Shown here: positions 30,201 through 39,367 of the stretch, in pieces | Numbering within the stretch: position 1 is the first letter of the stretch | Layout of the letters: every line of letters begins with the position of its first letter | DNA from: Chloroflexus islandicus | Lineage (GTDB): Bacteria > Chloroflexota > Chloroflexia > Chloroflexales > Chloroflexaceae | Assembly (NCBI RefSeq): GCF_001650695.1 | Contig: NZ_LWQS01000059.1 | Location: 1 to 49,974 of the forward strand | Reading direction: 5' to 3' | Length of the DNA stretch: 49,974 nt | Translations under genes and position numbers: made by a program | Notes under the pieces: generated by a model | Seen by the model: the letters and a program-made list of their open reading frames with translations, nothing else | The model's database searches: none | What the model was told of the DNA's origin: nothing

Positions 30201-32392
30201 GGCTGGCTGCGGTTGGCGTACCACTGCTTGCCGTAGCTGATTAACCGTTGCTGGAGCTGGGCCCGATCCTTGGCCGGGTAGACCTGTTCGAGGAAGACTT
30301 CGCGCAGCCGTTGGTGGCTGAAGACATACGTGTGCTCGCCAACGGTGATGATGAACCGGGCCACCTCGTCGTCGTGAACCGCATCAACAATCTCGCTCTG
30401 TTCGGCGAAGACGTCCGGCGCCAAGGCTTGGAGATCGTCGCTGCTCAGCGGCCCGTAGGCGGCGGCGCAGAGCGCCAGCAGTTCGCGGATGGGCCGGCTG
30501 GCTTGCCGCCGTTTCCGTAGGCTGTCTACCCAATCTCTGAGGAATTCTGCCAGACCCGGCGGTCGCCGGCTGAGGGAGGCGGGGGTGATCGCGTTACTGC
30601 GCAGCGCCTTGATCAGCAGGTTGCACGTCAGCGGATCGCCTTCGCTGACCCGGTAGAATTGATCGATGAAGTCCGGATCGCCGGCCTGCTCCAACCCGCT
30701 CTGCCGCAGCAGCGCAGCGACGGCAGGCCGGGTAAGGTTGGCGAGGGTGAGCTGCTGGACCGGCGTGTAGTCCCAGCCAAGCTGGTGTTGGTAGCCGGCG
30801 CGGGTGGCGTTGGCGTGCTCGCGCGCCGCCACGATGATCTTCACCCCAGCGGCGGGACGGCCCAGCGGGCCGAGCTGCCAGCCGGTCGCTTCATCAATCC
30901 CGTCGATCGCTACTAGGAGTTGGACGCCGGCGGGGAGCGGGCGGCGCAGATAGTCGCTGATCAGCGCGCGCAGGCTGGGCGGCGATTGGTCGTAGCGGCT
31001 GTATTGGTCAAGATCGTTGTGGGCTTCGGCGAGACTGTGGGCCAGCAATCCTAGCGCAACCTGCTCGCTCGCGGTTTGGAAGCGGATGCTGATCGGCGCG
31101 AAGATGATCCGCCACTGCGGGGACTGTTGTTGCACCCGCGCGATCCAGTGAACGAGCAGTGCCGTTTTGCCGCGTCCGGTCGGGGCGACCAGCAGGGCGC
31201 AGGGGTGGTCAGGATCGGCCAAGAAGGCGTCGAGCGCGGCCAGTTCGGTCTCACGTCCGCCAAAGACGGCGGTGTAGTGTTCGATCAGTGGCTGCACCAG
31301 CGTTCGATACTGCACGGGCAGCGGACGCCAGATCGCTTGGTACTGATGAACAACCTTATCGCCGGCGACATAATCGCCGCCAATCTGGTTGACATCTCTG
31401 CCGGCGTGGATGGGGCCAGATTGGTTCGATTGTCCCTCACTTATCATTCCGCTCCTTGCGTACCTTTTCTGCCACCTTGCGCGCGACGGTTGCGAAGGCG
31501 GTCGCCGGCTGAGGGAGTCGGGGGTGATCGCGCCGCTGGTAAGCGCTTTGATCAGCAGGTTGCACGTCAGCGGATCGCCTTCGCTGACCCGGTAGAATTG
31601 ATCGATGAAGTCCGGATCGCCGGCCTGCTCCAACCCGCTCTGCCGCAGCAGCTCTTCGACGGCGGGCCGGGTGAGGTTGGCGAGGGTGAGCTGCTGGACC
31701 GGCGTGTAGTCCCAGCCAAGCTGGTGTTGGTAGTCAGCGCGGGTGGCTTTGGCGTGCTCGCGCGCCGCCACGATGATCTTCACCCGATCGGCGGGACGGC
31801 CCAGCGGGCCGAGCTGCCAGCCGGTCGCTTTATCAATCCCGTCGATCGCTACTAGGAGTTGGACGCCGGCGGGGAGCGGGCGGCGCAGATAGTCGCTGAT
31901 CAGCGCGCGCAGGCTGAGCGGCGATTGGTCGTAGCGGCCGTATTGGTCAAGATCGTTGTGGGCTTCGGCAAGGCTGTGGGCCAGTAATCCCAGCGCGACC
32001 TGCTCGCTCGCGGTTTGGAAGCGGATGCTGATCGGCGCGAAGATGACCCGCCACTGCGGGGACTGTTGTTGCACCCGCGCGATCCAGTGAACGAGCAGCG
32101 CCGTTTTGCCGCGTCCGGTCGGGGCGACCAGCAGGGCGCAAGGGTGGTCAGGATCGGCCAAGAAGGCGTCAAGCGTGGCCAGTTCGGTCTCACGTCCGCC
32201 AAAGACGGCGGTGTAGTGTTCGATCAGCGGCTGCACCAGCGTTCGATACTGCACGGGCAACGGACGCCAGATCGCTTGGTACAGATGAACAACCTTATCG
32301 CCGGCCACATTATCGCCGCCAATCTGGTAAACGTCTCTGCCGGCGTGGATGGTGTCGCGGCCAGATTGGTTCGATTGTCCCTCACTCATCAT
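27248..32392 (-). CDS. Giant STAND/NACHT-like ATPase with duplicated NTPase and alpha-solenoid
   Basis: A 1714-residue protein. Residues 12-33 hold a beta motif (IHAGRDVYQIGG, VAGDK) also found in the neighbouring caspase. NTPase copy 1 has Walker A APTGRGKT at 90-97 and Walker B LLVAIDGIDK at 179-188. From residue 316 everything restarts as copy 2 (Walker A about 403-410, intact DGIDE about 497-501). A winged-helix-like region with FSHQRLREVFLEQVYP follows, then about 22-24 helical repeats (residues about 880-1665) of consensus ALAALAPHLPEPLLAEALAA in 32- and 36-residue forms. STAND ATPases are signal-gated switches in immunity and cell death; the repeats are probably the sensor. The start overlaps the caspase gene by 11 bases; ATG 32389 has the better ribosome-binding spacing. 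A second start with AAGGAG exists at 31447. Confidence 0.88.
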   Translation of the reverse strand: MMSEGQSNQSGRDTIHAGRDVYQIGGDNVAGDKVVHLYQAIWRPLPVQYRTLVQPLIEHYTAVFGGRETELATLDAFLADPDHPCALLVAPTGRGKTALLVHWIARVQQQSPQWRVIFAPISIRFQTASEQVALGLLAHSLAEAHNDLDQYGRYDQSPLSLRALISDYLRRPLPAGVQLLVAIDGIDKATGWQLGPLGRPADRVKIIVAAREHAKATRADYQHQLGWDYTPVQQLTLANLTRPAVEELLRQSGLEQAGDPDFIDQFYRVSEGDPLTCNLLIKALTSGAITPDSLSRRPPSQPSRARWQKRYARSGMISEGQSNQSGPIHAGRDVNQIGGDYVAGDKVVHQYQAIWRPLPVQYRTLVQPLIEHYTAVFGGRETELAALDAFLADPDHPCALLVAPTGRGKTALLVHWIARVQQQSPQWRIIFAPISIRFQTASEQVALGLLAHSLAEAHNDLDQYSRYDQSPPSLRALISDYLRRPLPAGVQLLVAIDGIDEATGWQLGPLGRPAAGVKIIVAAREHANATRAGYQHQLGWDYTPVQQLTLANLTRPAVAALLRQSGLEQAGDPDFIDQFYRVSEGDPLTCNLLIKALRSNAITPASLSRRPPGLAEFLRDWVDSLRKRRQASRPIRELLALCAAAYGPLSSDDLQALAPDVFAEQSEIVDAVHDDEVARFIITVGEHTYVFSHQRLREVFLEQVYPAKDRAQLQQRLISYGKQWYANRSQPLPDYLRQFWIAHLRAGGEWELMERVLTEIVPSADGQRVYQPWQVARSAAEGSDTGYLSDLAILWDWADQHNDLGLALRCALIAASLRSRSGNLTPELLVQLVQIGTPEGTWSAAAALETVAHMPEARQQAACIGALIEAGIELLWERALEVARTITDEWYQAQTLAALAPHLPSPLLAEAFAAAQAITDEWPRAEALAALVPRLPPAERDEVLTNALAAVQAISNEYSHARALAVLAPHLPPVEQDTVLTNALAATQAIANEWPRVEALAALAPRLPEPLLAAALATAQTIANEWPRAKALTALAPHLPKPLLSKALAAALAIADRRYRVRVLAALAPHLSSADRDEVLAAVAIADRRYHVRALVTLAPHLSSAERNNVLAEALTTATAIRVEDERAEALAALGPHLPEPLLADALTAAKAITNEGPRAAALAALAPHLPEPLLADALAAAQVIRAADARARALAALAPYLPPPDREAALAEALTAAQTITDERYRAEALAALAPHLPPPDQTAALAEVLAAAQAITDERYRAEALAALAPHLPPAERDAVLTKALAATQAIRAADARAEALATLAPHLPPPLLVDAFDVAKAITDAGYRAKALTAIAPLLPPPNREAALAETLTAAQAISNEWSRTDVLAALAPHLPEPLLAEALAAATAINERYRARALAALAPHLPEPLLIEALAAAQAITDEWYRAEALAALAPYLPSPDREATQVKALAAAQAINDEKNRATVLAALAPHLSPPLLAEALAAAQAITNEEARAYALATLASHLPPVERDAGLAAALTTALAITDVKSRTFALAVLAPHLPEPVLAEALADALAAAYVITDAESRFYALVTLTPHLPTIKREAVLTDAFTATQDITEEVPRSFALTTLIPYLPKVLLAAALASACAINLEGIRTAVLAALAPQLASAHGDNAALFAKTLRDLARRGRPALLGDLAALAPWIVALAEQLQQPKLPAALAQHIVETARCWP

Positions 32393-32445
32393 TCTGCTCC
32401 TTGCGTACCTTTTCTGCTACCTTGCGCGCGACGGTTGCGAAGGCG
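30556..32445. repeat. Exact 945-bp tandem duplication within the STAND gene
   Basis: Positions 30556-31500 and 31501-32445 are homologous with a period of 945 bp (315 codons), about 95 percent identical by eye. The unit includes the last about 55 bases of the caspase gene, the ribosome-binding site, the STAND start and the first NTPase domain. The left copy has a 6-bp deletion near 31412. The junctions share GGCGG microhomology (after 31495 and after 30549). In the duplicated unit, caspase-tail DNA is read in another frame as linker PSQPSRARWQKRYARSG. Confidence 0.9.
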
Positions 32446-33833
32446 GCCTGCGGCCCAGTGAGCGCAGCTACCGTGACCTCAAAGATATCATCGGCCATAG
32501 CGGCAAGGTTGCGCAGCCAGCGGGTGAGTTTGTGCTCGTTGGCTTGATCCCTTTTCAGCGCCTCTTGCTCAATCTTCTTGACCGTATCACTCATCTCGGT
32601 TTTATCAACGTTCGGGTCTTCCGGGCGGGCCTTGATGGCGGCGTAGATCGCGGCGAAGGCGCGGGCGAAGGCCGCGTGGTCGCTGCTCTGCTGCACGATG
32701 GCCTGTGCATGTGAGCCAATTGCGATCCCGGTGCCGCTGATGTTGCCGGTGGTGATTTTGTCGCCGGCCACATAATCACCGCCAATCTGGTTGACATCTC
32801 TACCGGCTCGAATGGTGTCGCGGCCCGACTGGATCACCGTGTTGTGGGTGCCGGTGATGATCGGGCTGTTGCTCGCTGACCCGCCAATCCCAACTGCCCC
32901 AGCGCCGCTGATCGACTGCGCAAAGACCCACTGGCTGTGCTCCGGCGGTACCTCGCGCAGGGCAACGCCGGCGGGTGGCGCGTGGTCTGCCGGGAAGTCG
33001 CCGAGCGTGGTGGCCCCGCGGTACAGCGCGACCGGAAACGGCCCTACTCCCTTCAGCACCGTCAATTCCGGTTCTTGGGTATCGCAACGGTGAAGCTGGC
33101 GCTGCGCCGGCGTTACATGCCGTTGCACCGCGTCAGTCACCGCAAAATAGAGATGGGTGTAGAGGTCGAACACGCTGATGTAGCCGGCCCTCCCGCTGAA
33201 GCCGTGCCCGCGCAAGCCGTCGGTCAGCGCCTGCGCAAAGATGGTGAGCGGGCCGGGGCCGATGTACGAGACTTGCTGTTCGCGACAGGCGGTAATGATG
33301 ATCCTGCCGCTGCCGGTGGCGAGGATCGCATCGGCAGTGTGCGCCGGCAACGGCTGGCCGATAGAGAGCTGCTCGCTCCCGCCAAGCACGGGTGACAGCT
33401 CGCCGGCGTGGCAGGCATTGATCAGCAAGAGCAGCCGTTGCGCCGGAATCGCGCGCAGCCTGTCGAGCAACTCTGGCTGGCTCACTGCCGTACCGGCTGC
33501 CACCTGATCACCGGCCCAGCGGGTATCGTGCGTCGTGAGATGGTACATTTTATCGGCGCTATACGCACCGTGACCGCTGTAGAAGATCAACACCGTATCA
33601 GCATGCGTCGTGCGCGCGGCAAGGTCATTCAACGCGGCAAGGATGCGATCGCGGGTTGCAGTGGCATTGGTCAGGAGCGTTACCTGCGCTGCTGGATAGC
33701 CGCAGAACTGCGGATCGCGTACAACCGTCGCCACCGCCTCGGCATCAGCCACCGTGATCGGCACGTTCAGCCGCGGCTCATACTGGTAGCTGCCGACTCC
33801 AATGATCAAAGCGTGGCCGTGGGTGAAGGGCAT
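32382..33833 (-). CDS. Caspase-like cysteine peptidase (C14) with beta-motif and helical tail
   Basis: A 483-residue protein. Residues 1-245 are a caspase p20-like domain: HALIIGVGSYQYEPRL at the start, catalytic His88 in VLIFYSGHGAY and Cys141 in LLLLINACHAGEL. Residues about 308-380 are Gly/Asn-rich beta repeats with GAVGIGGSASNSPIITG, then SGRDTIRAGRDVNQIGGDYV at 336-355, VAGDK, and GNISGTGIAIGSHAQAIV. Residues 385-483 are helical and charged. The middle motif matches the N-terminus of the STAND protein, whose start overlaps this stop by 11 bases, so the pair is made and probably works together: STAND as sensor, caspase as effector. Bacterial caspases of this kind act in abortive infection and programmed death; the partnership is inferred. 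Confidence 0.87.
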   Translation of the reverse strand: MPFTHGHALIIGVGSYQYEPRLNVPITVADAEAVATVVRDPQFCGYPAAQVTLLTNATATRDRILAALNDLAARTTHADTVLIFYSGHGAYSADKMYHLTTHDTRWAGDQVAAGTAVSQPELLDRLRAIPAQRLLLLINACHAGELSPVLGGSEQLSIGQPLPAHTADAILATGSGRIIITACREQQVSYIGPGPLTIFAQALTDGLRGHGFSGRAGYISVFDLYTHLYFAVTDAVQRHVTPAQRQLHRCDTQEPELTVLKGVGPFPVALYRGATTLGDFPADHAPPAGVALREVPPEHSQWVFAQSISGAGAVGIGGSASNSPIITGTHNTVIQSGRDTIRAGRDVNQIGGDYVAGDKITTGNISGTGIAIGSHAQAIVQQSSDHAAFARAFAAIYAAIKARPEDPNVDKTEMSDTVKKIEQEALKRDQANEHKLTRWLRNLAAMADDIFEVTVAALTGPQAAFATVARKVAEKVRKEQNDE

Positions 33834-34189
33834 AGGCTGGCCTCACGATGTATCATTTCAAGCGATATTCACTATTATAGCGCGCCTTATGCTGCTCTTG
33901 CAGGCAGGTAACTAAGCGGCGTATGATGCACAGCCGCGCTACGCTGGCTCGCAGCGTGATGGATAGGCTTATTCAATTACTAGGACACAGATGAACACGG
34001 ATGGAATGGATTTCCACGGTTTTGGGGGACCGCAAAGCCGTGTCTATCCGTAAAATCCGGGTGTATGTCCCATTCAAACGCAATCGGACGCGGATCCACC
34101 TCATCTTCCGGTTAGCTCCCTGCACCCTCACCATCGCCGTGATATACTTTTTGCATACCTTTTTCGCGTGATTTGCATGGGACAACGCC
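33834..34189. promoter_or_regulatory. Divergent intergenic region between caspase and helicase genes
   Basis: About 356 bases with no gene. It must hold the promoters of both halves of the island. Possible -10 boxes are TATACT (34143-34148, plus strand) and TATAAT on the minus strand (33872-33877). ACACGGAT/ATCCGTG-type repeats lie at 33994-34053 (GAACACGGATGGAATGGATT and CCGTGTCTATCCG), related to the ACACGGATTGGCACGGATTT at 27161-27180. No operator was recognised. Confidence 0.45.
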
Positions 34190-37100
34190 ATGAACATCTT
34201 TACGCTCCGTGACCGGTTGATTGGCGAGTATCGCGATTACACCAGCAGCTTTTACCAGATCCGCGATGCGCGGATCCGCCAGACGGTAGAGGACGCGATT
34301 GCGAACGGGTTGCTCTGGCCGGATGCGCTGATCCAACTGAACCCGGCCTTTCAGCCGGGGGCGTGGATCGATGATCTGGTGGCCGAAGGGGTGTTGCATC
34401 CCACCTGTGGCCAGATCTTTCGCCGCGACAAGGATCGCGGCCCCAGTAAGCCGTTGCGCTTGCATACCCACCAAGAAGCGGCGGTGCGCACGGCGCGCGC
34501 CGGCCATCATTATGTCCTCACCACCGGCACCGGTTCCGGTAAGAGTCTGTCGTACATTGTCCCAATTGTCGATCACGTGCTGCGGCGCGGGTCGGGCAAT
34601 GGCATTCAGGCGATTATCGTCTACCCGATGAATGCGCTGGCCAACAGCCAGTACGGCGAGTTGGAGAAGTTTCTCCGCGCGGGGTTTCCCGATGGGCGCG
34701 GCCCAGTGACCTTTGCCCGCTATACCGGCCAAGAGGACGATGAAACGCGCCAAGCGATTATTGCCCAGCCGCCCGATATTCTGCTCACCAACTATGTGAT
34801 GCTCGAACTCATCTTGACCCGTCCGCTTGAACGCCAGTTGGTGGCGCAGGCGCAGGGATTGCGGTTTCTGGTCTTTGATGAGCTGCATACCTACCGTGGC
34901 CGCCAAGGATCGGATGTGGCCCTGCTCATCCGGCGGGCGCAGGATCGGTTCGCCTCTGCGCACATCCAGATGGTCGGCACCTCGGCGACGCTGGCCGGCG
35001 CGGGGACGTTTGCCGAGCAGCAGGCGGAAGTGGCGAAGGTGGCGTCGCAGATCTTCGGCGTCACGGTGGCGCCCGAACACGTGATCGGTGAGACGCTCCG
35101 CCGGATGACGCCAGAGCGGCGGGTGGACGACCCAGCGTTTCTGGCCGCGCTGCGCGACCGCCTCCGCGATCCTGCCGCGCCGCCTCCCACCCGCTTCGAT
35201 GCGTTTATCGCCGACCCGCTGGCGAGCTGGATCGAAAGCGCGTTCGGCGTGCGCGCCGAACCCGGTAGCGGGCGCTTGGTGCGGGCGCAACCGTGCAGCA
35301 TCACCGATGCGGCGGAGAAGCTGCACGATCTGACCGGCGCGCCGGTCGCGGATTGCGCCACCGCCATCCAAACCACCCTGCTCGGCGGCTATGCCTGCGA
35401 ACCCGATCCCGCCACCGGCATGCGTCCGTTTGCCTTCCGCCTCCACCAGTTCATCAGTCGCGGCGATACCGTCTACGCCTCGCTCGAACCGGAAGACCGG
35501 CGGTTTATCACGGTGTATGGCCAGCAGTTCGTTCCCGGTGCGCGTGAGAAACGGCTGTTTCCGCTCGCGTTCTGCCGCGAGTGCGGGCAAGAGTACTACA
35601 GCGTCTTCCGTGTGCGTGATAGCCAGACCGGACGGGAGTACCTCACGCCGCGCACGCCTGATGAGCTGAGTGACGATACTGCCAGCGAGCGGGCACTTGG
35701 CTATCTCTATGTCAGTCGTGACGCGCCGTGGCCGGAGGACTGGGACGCGCAGCTCGACCGGCTGCCCGACGAATGGCTGGAAGAGACTGCTGCCGGCGAT
35801 CTGCGGGTGCGCAAAGATCAGCAGAAGTTTGTACCGGAGCAGATGATGGTCACGCCTGCCGGTGAAGCTGGTGAGGGCGCGCTTGTCTGCCACTACGTGC
35901 CGGCGCCGTTCCGCTTCTGCTTGCGCTGCGGCGTCTCGTATCAAGCCCGGATCGGCGAGTTTGCCAAACTGAGCACGCTCAGCTCGGAAGGGCGCAGCAC
36001 GGCGACTACGATTCTCAATCTCGCCGCCATTCACGCCCTCCGCGAATCAGAGTTGCCGCGCCAAGCGCAGAAGGTGCTCAGCTTCACCGATAATCGCCAA
36101 GACGCGGCGCTGCAAGCCGGCCACTTCAACGATTTTGTCGAGATTGGCGTGTTGCGCGGCGCGATCTATGCGGCGGTGCAACGCGCTGGGCCGCAGGGGG
36201 TGCGCTTCGATGAACTGACCCAAAAGGTGTTCGAGGCGCTCAACCTGCCATTTGCGGCCTATGCCGCCAATCCGCAGGCGCGCTTTGCGGCCAAGACCGA
36301 GACCGAGCAAGCCCTCCGCAACGTGTTGGGGTATCGCATCTATCGCGATCTGAAGCGCGGCTGGCGGATTACCTCGCCCAACCTTGAACAGTGCGGTTTG
36401 CTCGAGATTCACTATGAGTCGCTCGCTGATCTGTGCGCCGCCGAAGACATCTGGCACGCAACGCATCCGGCGCTCGCCGGTGCGTCACCGCAGACCCGCC
36501 GCGAGGTGGCGCGGACGCTGCTGGATGTGATGCGGCGAGAGTTGGCGATTCAGGTCGAATATCTCGACCAGACGTATCACGAGCGGCTGCGCCAAGCCAG
36601 CAGCCAATACCTGATCGCGCCGTGGGCGCTCGATGAAGACGAGCAGATGGAGCATGCCGCCGTGCTCTATCCGCGGTCGCGCGGCCCGAACGATTATGGC
36701 GGCAATCTCTACCTCTCGGCCCGCTCAAGCTTTGGCCGCTTGCTCCGCCGGCGTACGACCTTTCCTGAGTACGGCGAACGCATCAGCCTTGCCGATACCG
36801 AGGCGATCATCCGCCAGCTTCTCGAGGCGCTCGTGATCGCGGGGTTGGTTGCCGTCGTCGATCACCCGAGGACGCCGCGGGACGTGCCGGGGTATCAGCT
36901 CAAGGCGTCCGGCCTGCGCTGGATGGCCGGCGATGGCGCCCGCCCCTTCCGCGACCCCATCCGCATGCCGAACGAGTCGCAAGACGGCGGGCGCACCAAT
37001 CCGTTCTTCGTGCGCTTCTACCGCGAGGTGGCGGCGAAACTGGCCGGGATTGAGGCCCGCGAACATACTGCCCAAGTCCCGGCGGAAGATCGCCAAACCC

Positions 37101-39367
37101 GCGAACAGGCGTTCCGCGAGGGGGCATTGCCGGTCCTCTACTGTTCGCCGACGATGGAGCTGGGGGTGGATATTGCCGAGCTGAATGTGGTCTACCTGCG
37201 CAATGTGCCGCCGACCCCGGCCAACTATGCCCAGCGCAGCGGGCGGGCCGGGCGCAGCGGCCAGCCGGCGCTGGTGATGACCTACTGCTCGACCGGCAGC
37301 CCGCACGACCAGTATTTCTTCCAACGGCCCGAACGGATGGTGGCTGGCGCGGTGACGCCGCCCCGCCTCGATCTCGCTAACCAAGAGTTGCTCCGCGCGC
37401 ATATCCATGCCGTCTGGCTGGCCGAATCCGGCCTCAGTCTCGGCACATCCTTGCGTGACGTGCTGGATGTCGCCGGCGACAAACCTTCATTGAAGGTGCA
37501 ACCGCACGTCGAGGCGGCGCTGGCCGACCCCGGCGCGCGCCGGCGCACCCGTACCCGCGCCGAGCAGGTGCTTGCCTCCCTCCGTCCGGCATTGCAGGCG
37601 GCGGGGTGGTACCACGACGGTTGGCTCGATCAGGTGATCACGCAGATCCCAGCGGCGTTCGACCGCGCCTGTGACCGCTGGCGCAGCTTGTACCGGTCGG
37701 CGCTGGATCAAGCGGCGGCCCAAGATCGGATCATCCGCGATGCGTCGCGCAGCGCCGGCGACAAGCAACAAGCCGAGCGGCTGCGCGCCGAAGCCGAACA
37801 ACAACTCAAACTGCTCACCGCGGTTGATAATCTGCTCCAATCCGACTTCTACAGCTATCGCTACTTCGCCAGCGAAGGCTTCTTGCCCGGCTACAACTTC
37901 CCGCGCCTGCCGTTGTCGGCCTACCTTCCCGCCCGCCGCACCCGCCAGCGCGATCGCGATGAATTTCTCTCCCGCCCGCGCTTTCTGGCGATTACCGAGT
38001 TTGGCCCGCGCGCGATTGTCTACCACGAAGGGTCGCGCTACATCATCAACAAGGTCATTATGCCCCCCGCCAGCGAAGACGAGCCGCTGACCAGCGAGGC
38101 CAAGCGGTGCGCGCAGTGCGGCTATCTCCATCCGCGCGCCAGTGCCGGCGATCCCGATCGCTGCCACCACTGCAACGAACTGCTCGATCCGCCGTTCCGC
38201 AGTCTATTCCGCTTGCAGAACGTCGCCACCAAACGGCGCGACCGGATTACCTCGGATGAAGAAGAGCGCATGCGGATCGGGTATGAGGTCATCACCGGCG
38301 TGCGCTTCGACGAGAGCGGCCAACGCGGCGTCGCCAAGCGGGTCGCGACCGTCATGCGCGCTGACACCCCGCTGGCCCGCCTGACCTACGGCCACAGCGC
38401 GACGATCTGGCGGATCAACCTCGGCTGGAAGCGGCGCAAGGTCAAGGAACAGCACGGCTTTCTGCTCGATATCGAGCGCGGCTATTGGGAAAAGCATGAC
38501 CGGGCGGATACCAGCGATGACCCGATCTCCGAGCGCGTCCGGCGCGTGATCCCGTATGTTGAGGATTACCGCAACTGCCTGCTCTTCCAACCGGCGGAGC
38601 CGCTCTCACTGGCGGCGATGGCGTCGTTGCAAGCTGCCCTCAAGCATGCTATGCAAGCCGTCTTCCACCTTGAAGACAATGAGCTGGCGGTTGACCCGCT
38701 GCCGTCTGAGGCTGATCGGCGGCTGCTCCTCTTCTACGAGGCCGCCGAGGGTGGGGCGGGTGTGCTCAGCCGGCTGCTCGATGAACCCGACGCGCTGGCC
38801 CGCGTTGCTCAAGAGGCGCTGCGCATCTGCCATTTCGATCCAGCGACCGGCGCCGACCTGCGCCGCGCTCCGCGCGCGCGCGAAGATTGTGAAGCGGCCT
38901 GTTACGACTGTCTGCTGAGCTACACCAACCAGCGTGATCATGCCATCCTCGACCGGCAGGCCATCCGCGCGGTGCTGCTCGATCTGGCGCAGAGCCGGGT
39001 TGACGCCGCACCCGCGGCTGCGAGCCGCGCCGACCATCTCGCCGCGCTGCTGCGCCAAGCCGGTTCCGACCTCGAACAGCAGTGGCTGCACTTCATCGCC
39101 GGCCGCGGCTTGCGCTTGCCCTCGCACGCCCAATCCCTGATCGCGGAGTGCCAGACCCGGCCCGATTTCGTGTATCGCGACGAGCAGGTGGCGGTGTACA
39201 TTGACGGCCCGCACCATCTCTTCCCCGAACGGGCCGCCCGCGATGCCGAGCAGCAAGCGTGCCTTGAAGATATGGGGTACACCGTGATCCGCTTCGGCTA
39301 TACCGATGATTGGGAGGCGATCGTGGCCCAGTATCCGTTCGTGTTTGGCCGCCCGGCGACGCCGTAG
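34190..39367 (+). CDS. DISARM-like DEAD/DUF1998 helicase with C-terminal nuclease-like domain
   Basis: A 1725-residue protein. The helicase core has TTGTGSGKSLSYIVP (Walker A, about 110-124), FDELHTYRGRQGSD (DEAH-variant box, about 229), GTSATLAG, and a second RecA domain with PTMELGVDIAELNVVYLRNV (about 984) and QRSGRAGRSGQPAL. Zinc pairs FCRECG, FCLRCG and CAQCGYLHP...CHHCNE are spread through the middle. DUF1998 follows (EGGAGVLSRLLDE, then CEAACYDCLLSYTNQRDH). The last about 110 residues carry RPDFVYRDEQVAVYIDGPHH, a Vsr/DUF559-like PD-(D/E)XK pattern. DISARM normally has separate helicase, DUF1998 and PLD genes, so this fusion is a variant. No strong ribosome-binding site precedes the ATG at 34190. 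Confidence 0.88.
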   Translation: MNIFTLRDRLIGEYRDYTSSFYQIRDARIRQTVEDAIANGLLWPDALIQLNPAFQPGAWIDDLVAEGVLHPTCGQIFRRDKDRGPSKPLRLHTHQEAAVRTARAGHHYVLTTGTGSGKSLSYIVPIVDHVLRRGSGNGIQAIIVYPMNALANSQYGELEKFLRAGFPDGRGPVTFARYTGQEDDETRQAIIAQPPDILLTNYVMLELILTRPLERQLVAQAQGLRFLVFDELHTYRGRQGSDVALLIRRAQDRFASAHIQMVGTSATLAGAGTFAEQQAEVAKVASQIFGVTVAPEHVIGETLRRMTPERRVDDPAFLAALRDRLRDPAAPPPTRFDAFIADPLASWIESAFGVRAEPGSGRLVRAQPCSITDAAEKLHDLTGAPVADCATAIQTTLLGGYACEPDPATGMRPFAFRLHQFISRGDTVYASLEPEDRRFITVYGQQFVPGAREKRLFPLAFCRECGQEYYSVFRVRDSQTGREYLTPRTPDELSDDTASERALGYLYVSRDAPWPEDWDAQLDRLPDEWLEETAAGDLRVRKDQQKFVPEQMMVTPAGEAGEGALVCHYVPAPFRFCLRCGVSYQARIGEFAKLSTLSSEGRSTATTILNLAAIHALRESELPRQAQKVLSFTDNRQDAALQAGHFNDFVEIGVLRGAIYAAVQRAGPQGVRFDELTQKVFEALNLPFAAYAANPQARFAAKTETEQALRNVLGYRIYRDLKRGWRITSPNLEQCGLLEIHYESLADLCAAEDIWHATHPALAGASPQTRREVARTLLDVMRRELAIQVEYLDQTYHERLRQASSQYLIAPWALDEDEQMEHAAVLYPRSRGPNDYGGNLYLSARSSFGRLLRRRTTFPEYGERISLADTEAIIRQLLEALVIAGLVAVVDHPRTPRDVPGYQLKASGLRWMAGDGARPFRDPIRMPNESQDGGRTNPFFVRFYREVAAKLAGIEAREHTAQVPAEDRQTREQAFREGALPVLYCSPTMELGVDIAELNVVYLRNVPPTPANYAQRSGRAGRSGQPALVMTYCSTGSPHDQYFFQRPERMVAGAVTPPRLDLANQELLRAHIHAVWLAESGLSLGTSLRDVLDVAGDKPSLKVQPHVEAALADPGARRRTRTRAEQVLASLRPALQAAGWYHDGWLDQVITQIPAAFDRACDRWRSLYRSALDQAAAQDRIIRDASRSAGDKQQAERLRAEAEQQLKLLTAVDNLLQSDFYSYRYFASEGFLPGYNFPRLPLSAYLPARRTRQRDRDEFLSRPRFLAITEFGPRAIVYHEGSRYIINKVIMPPASEDEPLTSEAKRCAQCGYLHPRASAGDPDRCHHCNELLDPPFRSLFRLQNVATKRRDRITSDEEERMRIGYEVITGVRFDESGQRGVAKRVATVMRADTPLARLTYGHSATIWRINLGWKRRKVKEQHGFLLDIERGYWEKHDRADTSDDPISERVRRVIPYVEDYRNCLLFQPAEPLSLAAMASLQAALKHAMQAVFHLEDNELAVDPLPSEADRRLLLFYEAAEGGAGVLSRLLDEPDALARVAQEALRICHFDPATGADLRRAPRAREDCEAACYDCLLSYTNQRDHAILDRQAIRAVLLDLAQSRVDAAPAAASRADHLAALLRQAGSDLEQQWLHFIAGRGLRLPSHAQSLIAECQTRPDFVYRDEQVAVYIDGPHHLFPERAARDAEQQACLEDMGYTVIRFGYTDDWEAIVAQYPFVFGRPATP

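Noticed and set aside
34112-36034. 640-residue minus-strand frame opposite the helicase gene
   Set aside because: Shadow of the helicase codons; compositionally odd (many His/Arg/Gln), with no motif or ribosome-binding site.
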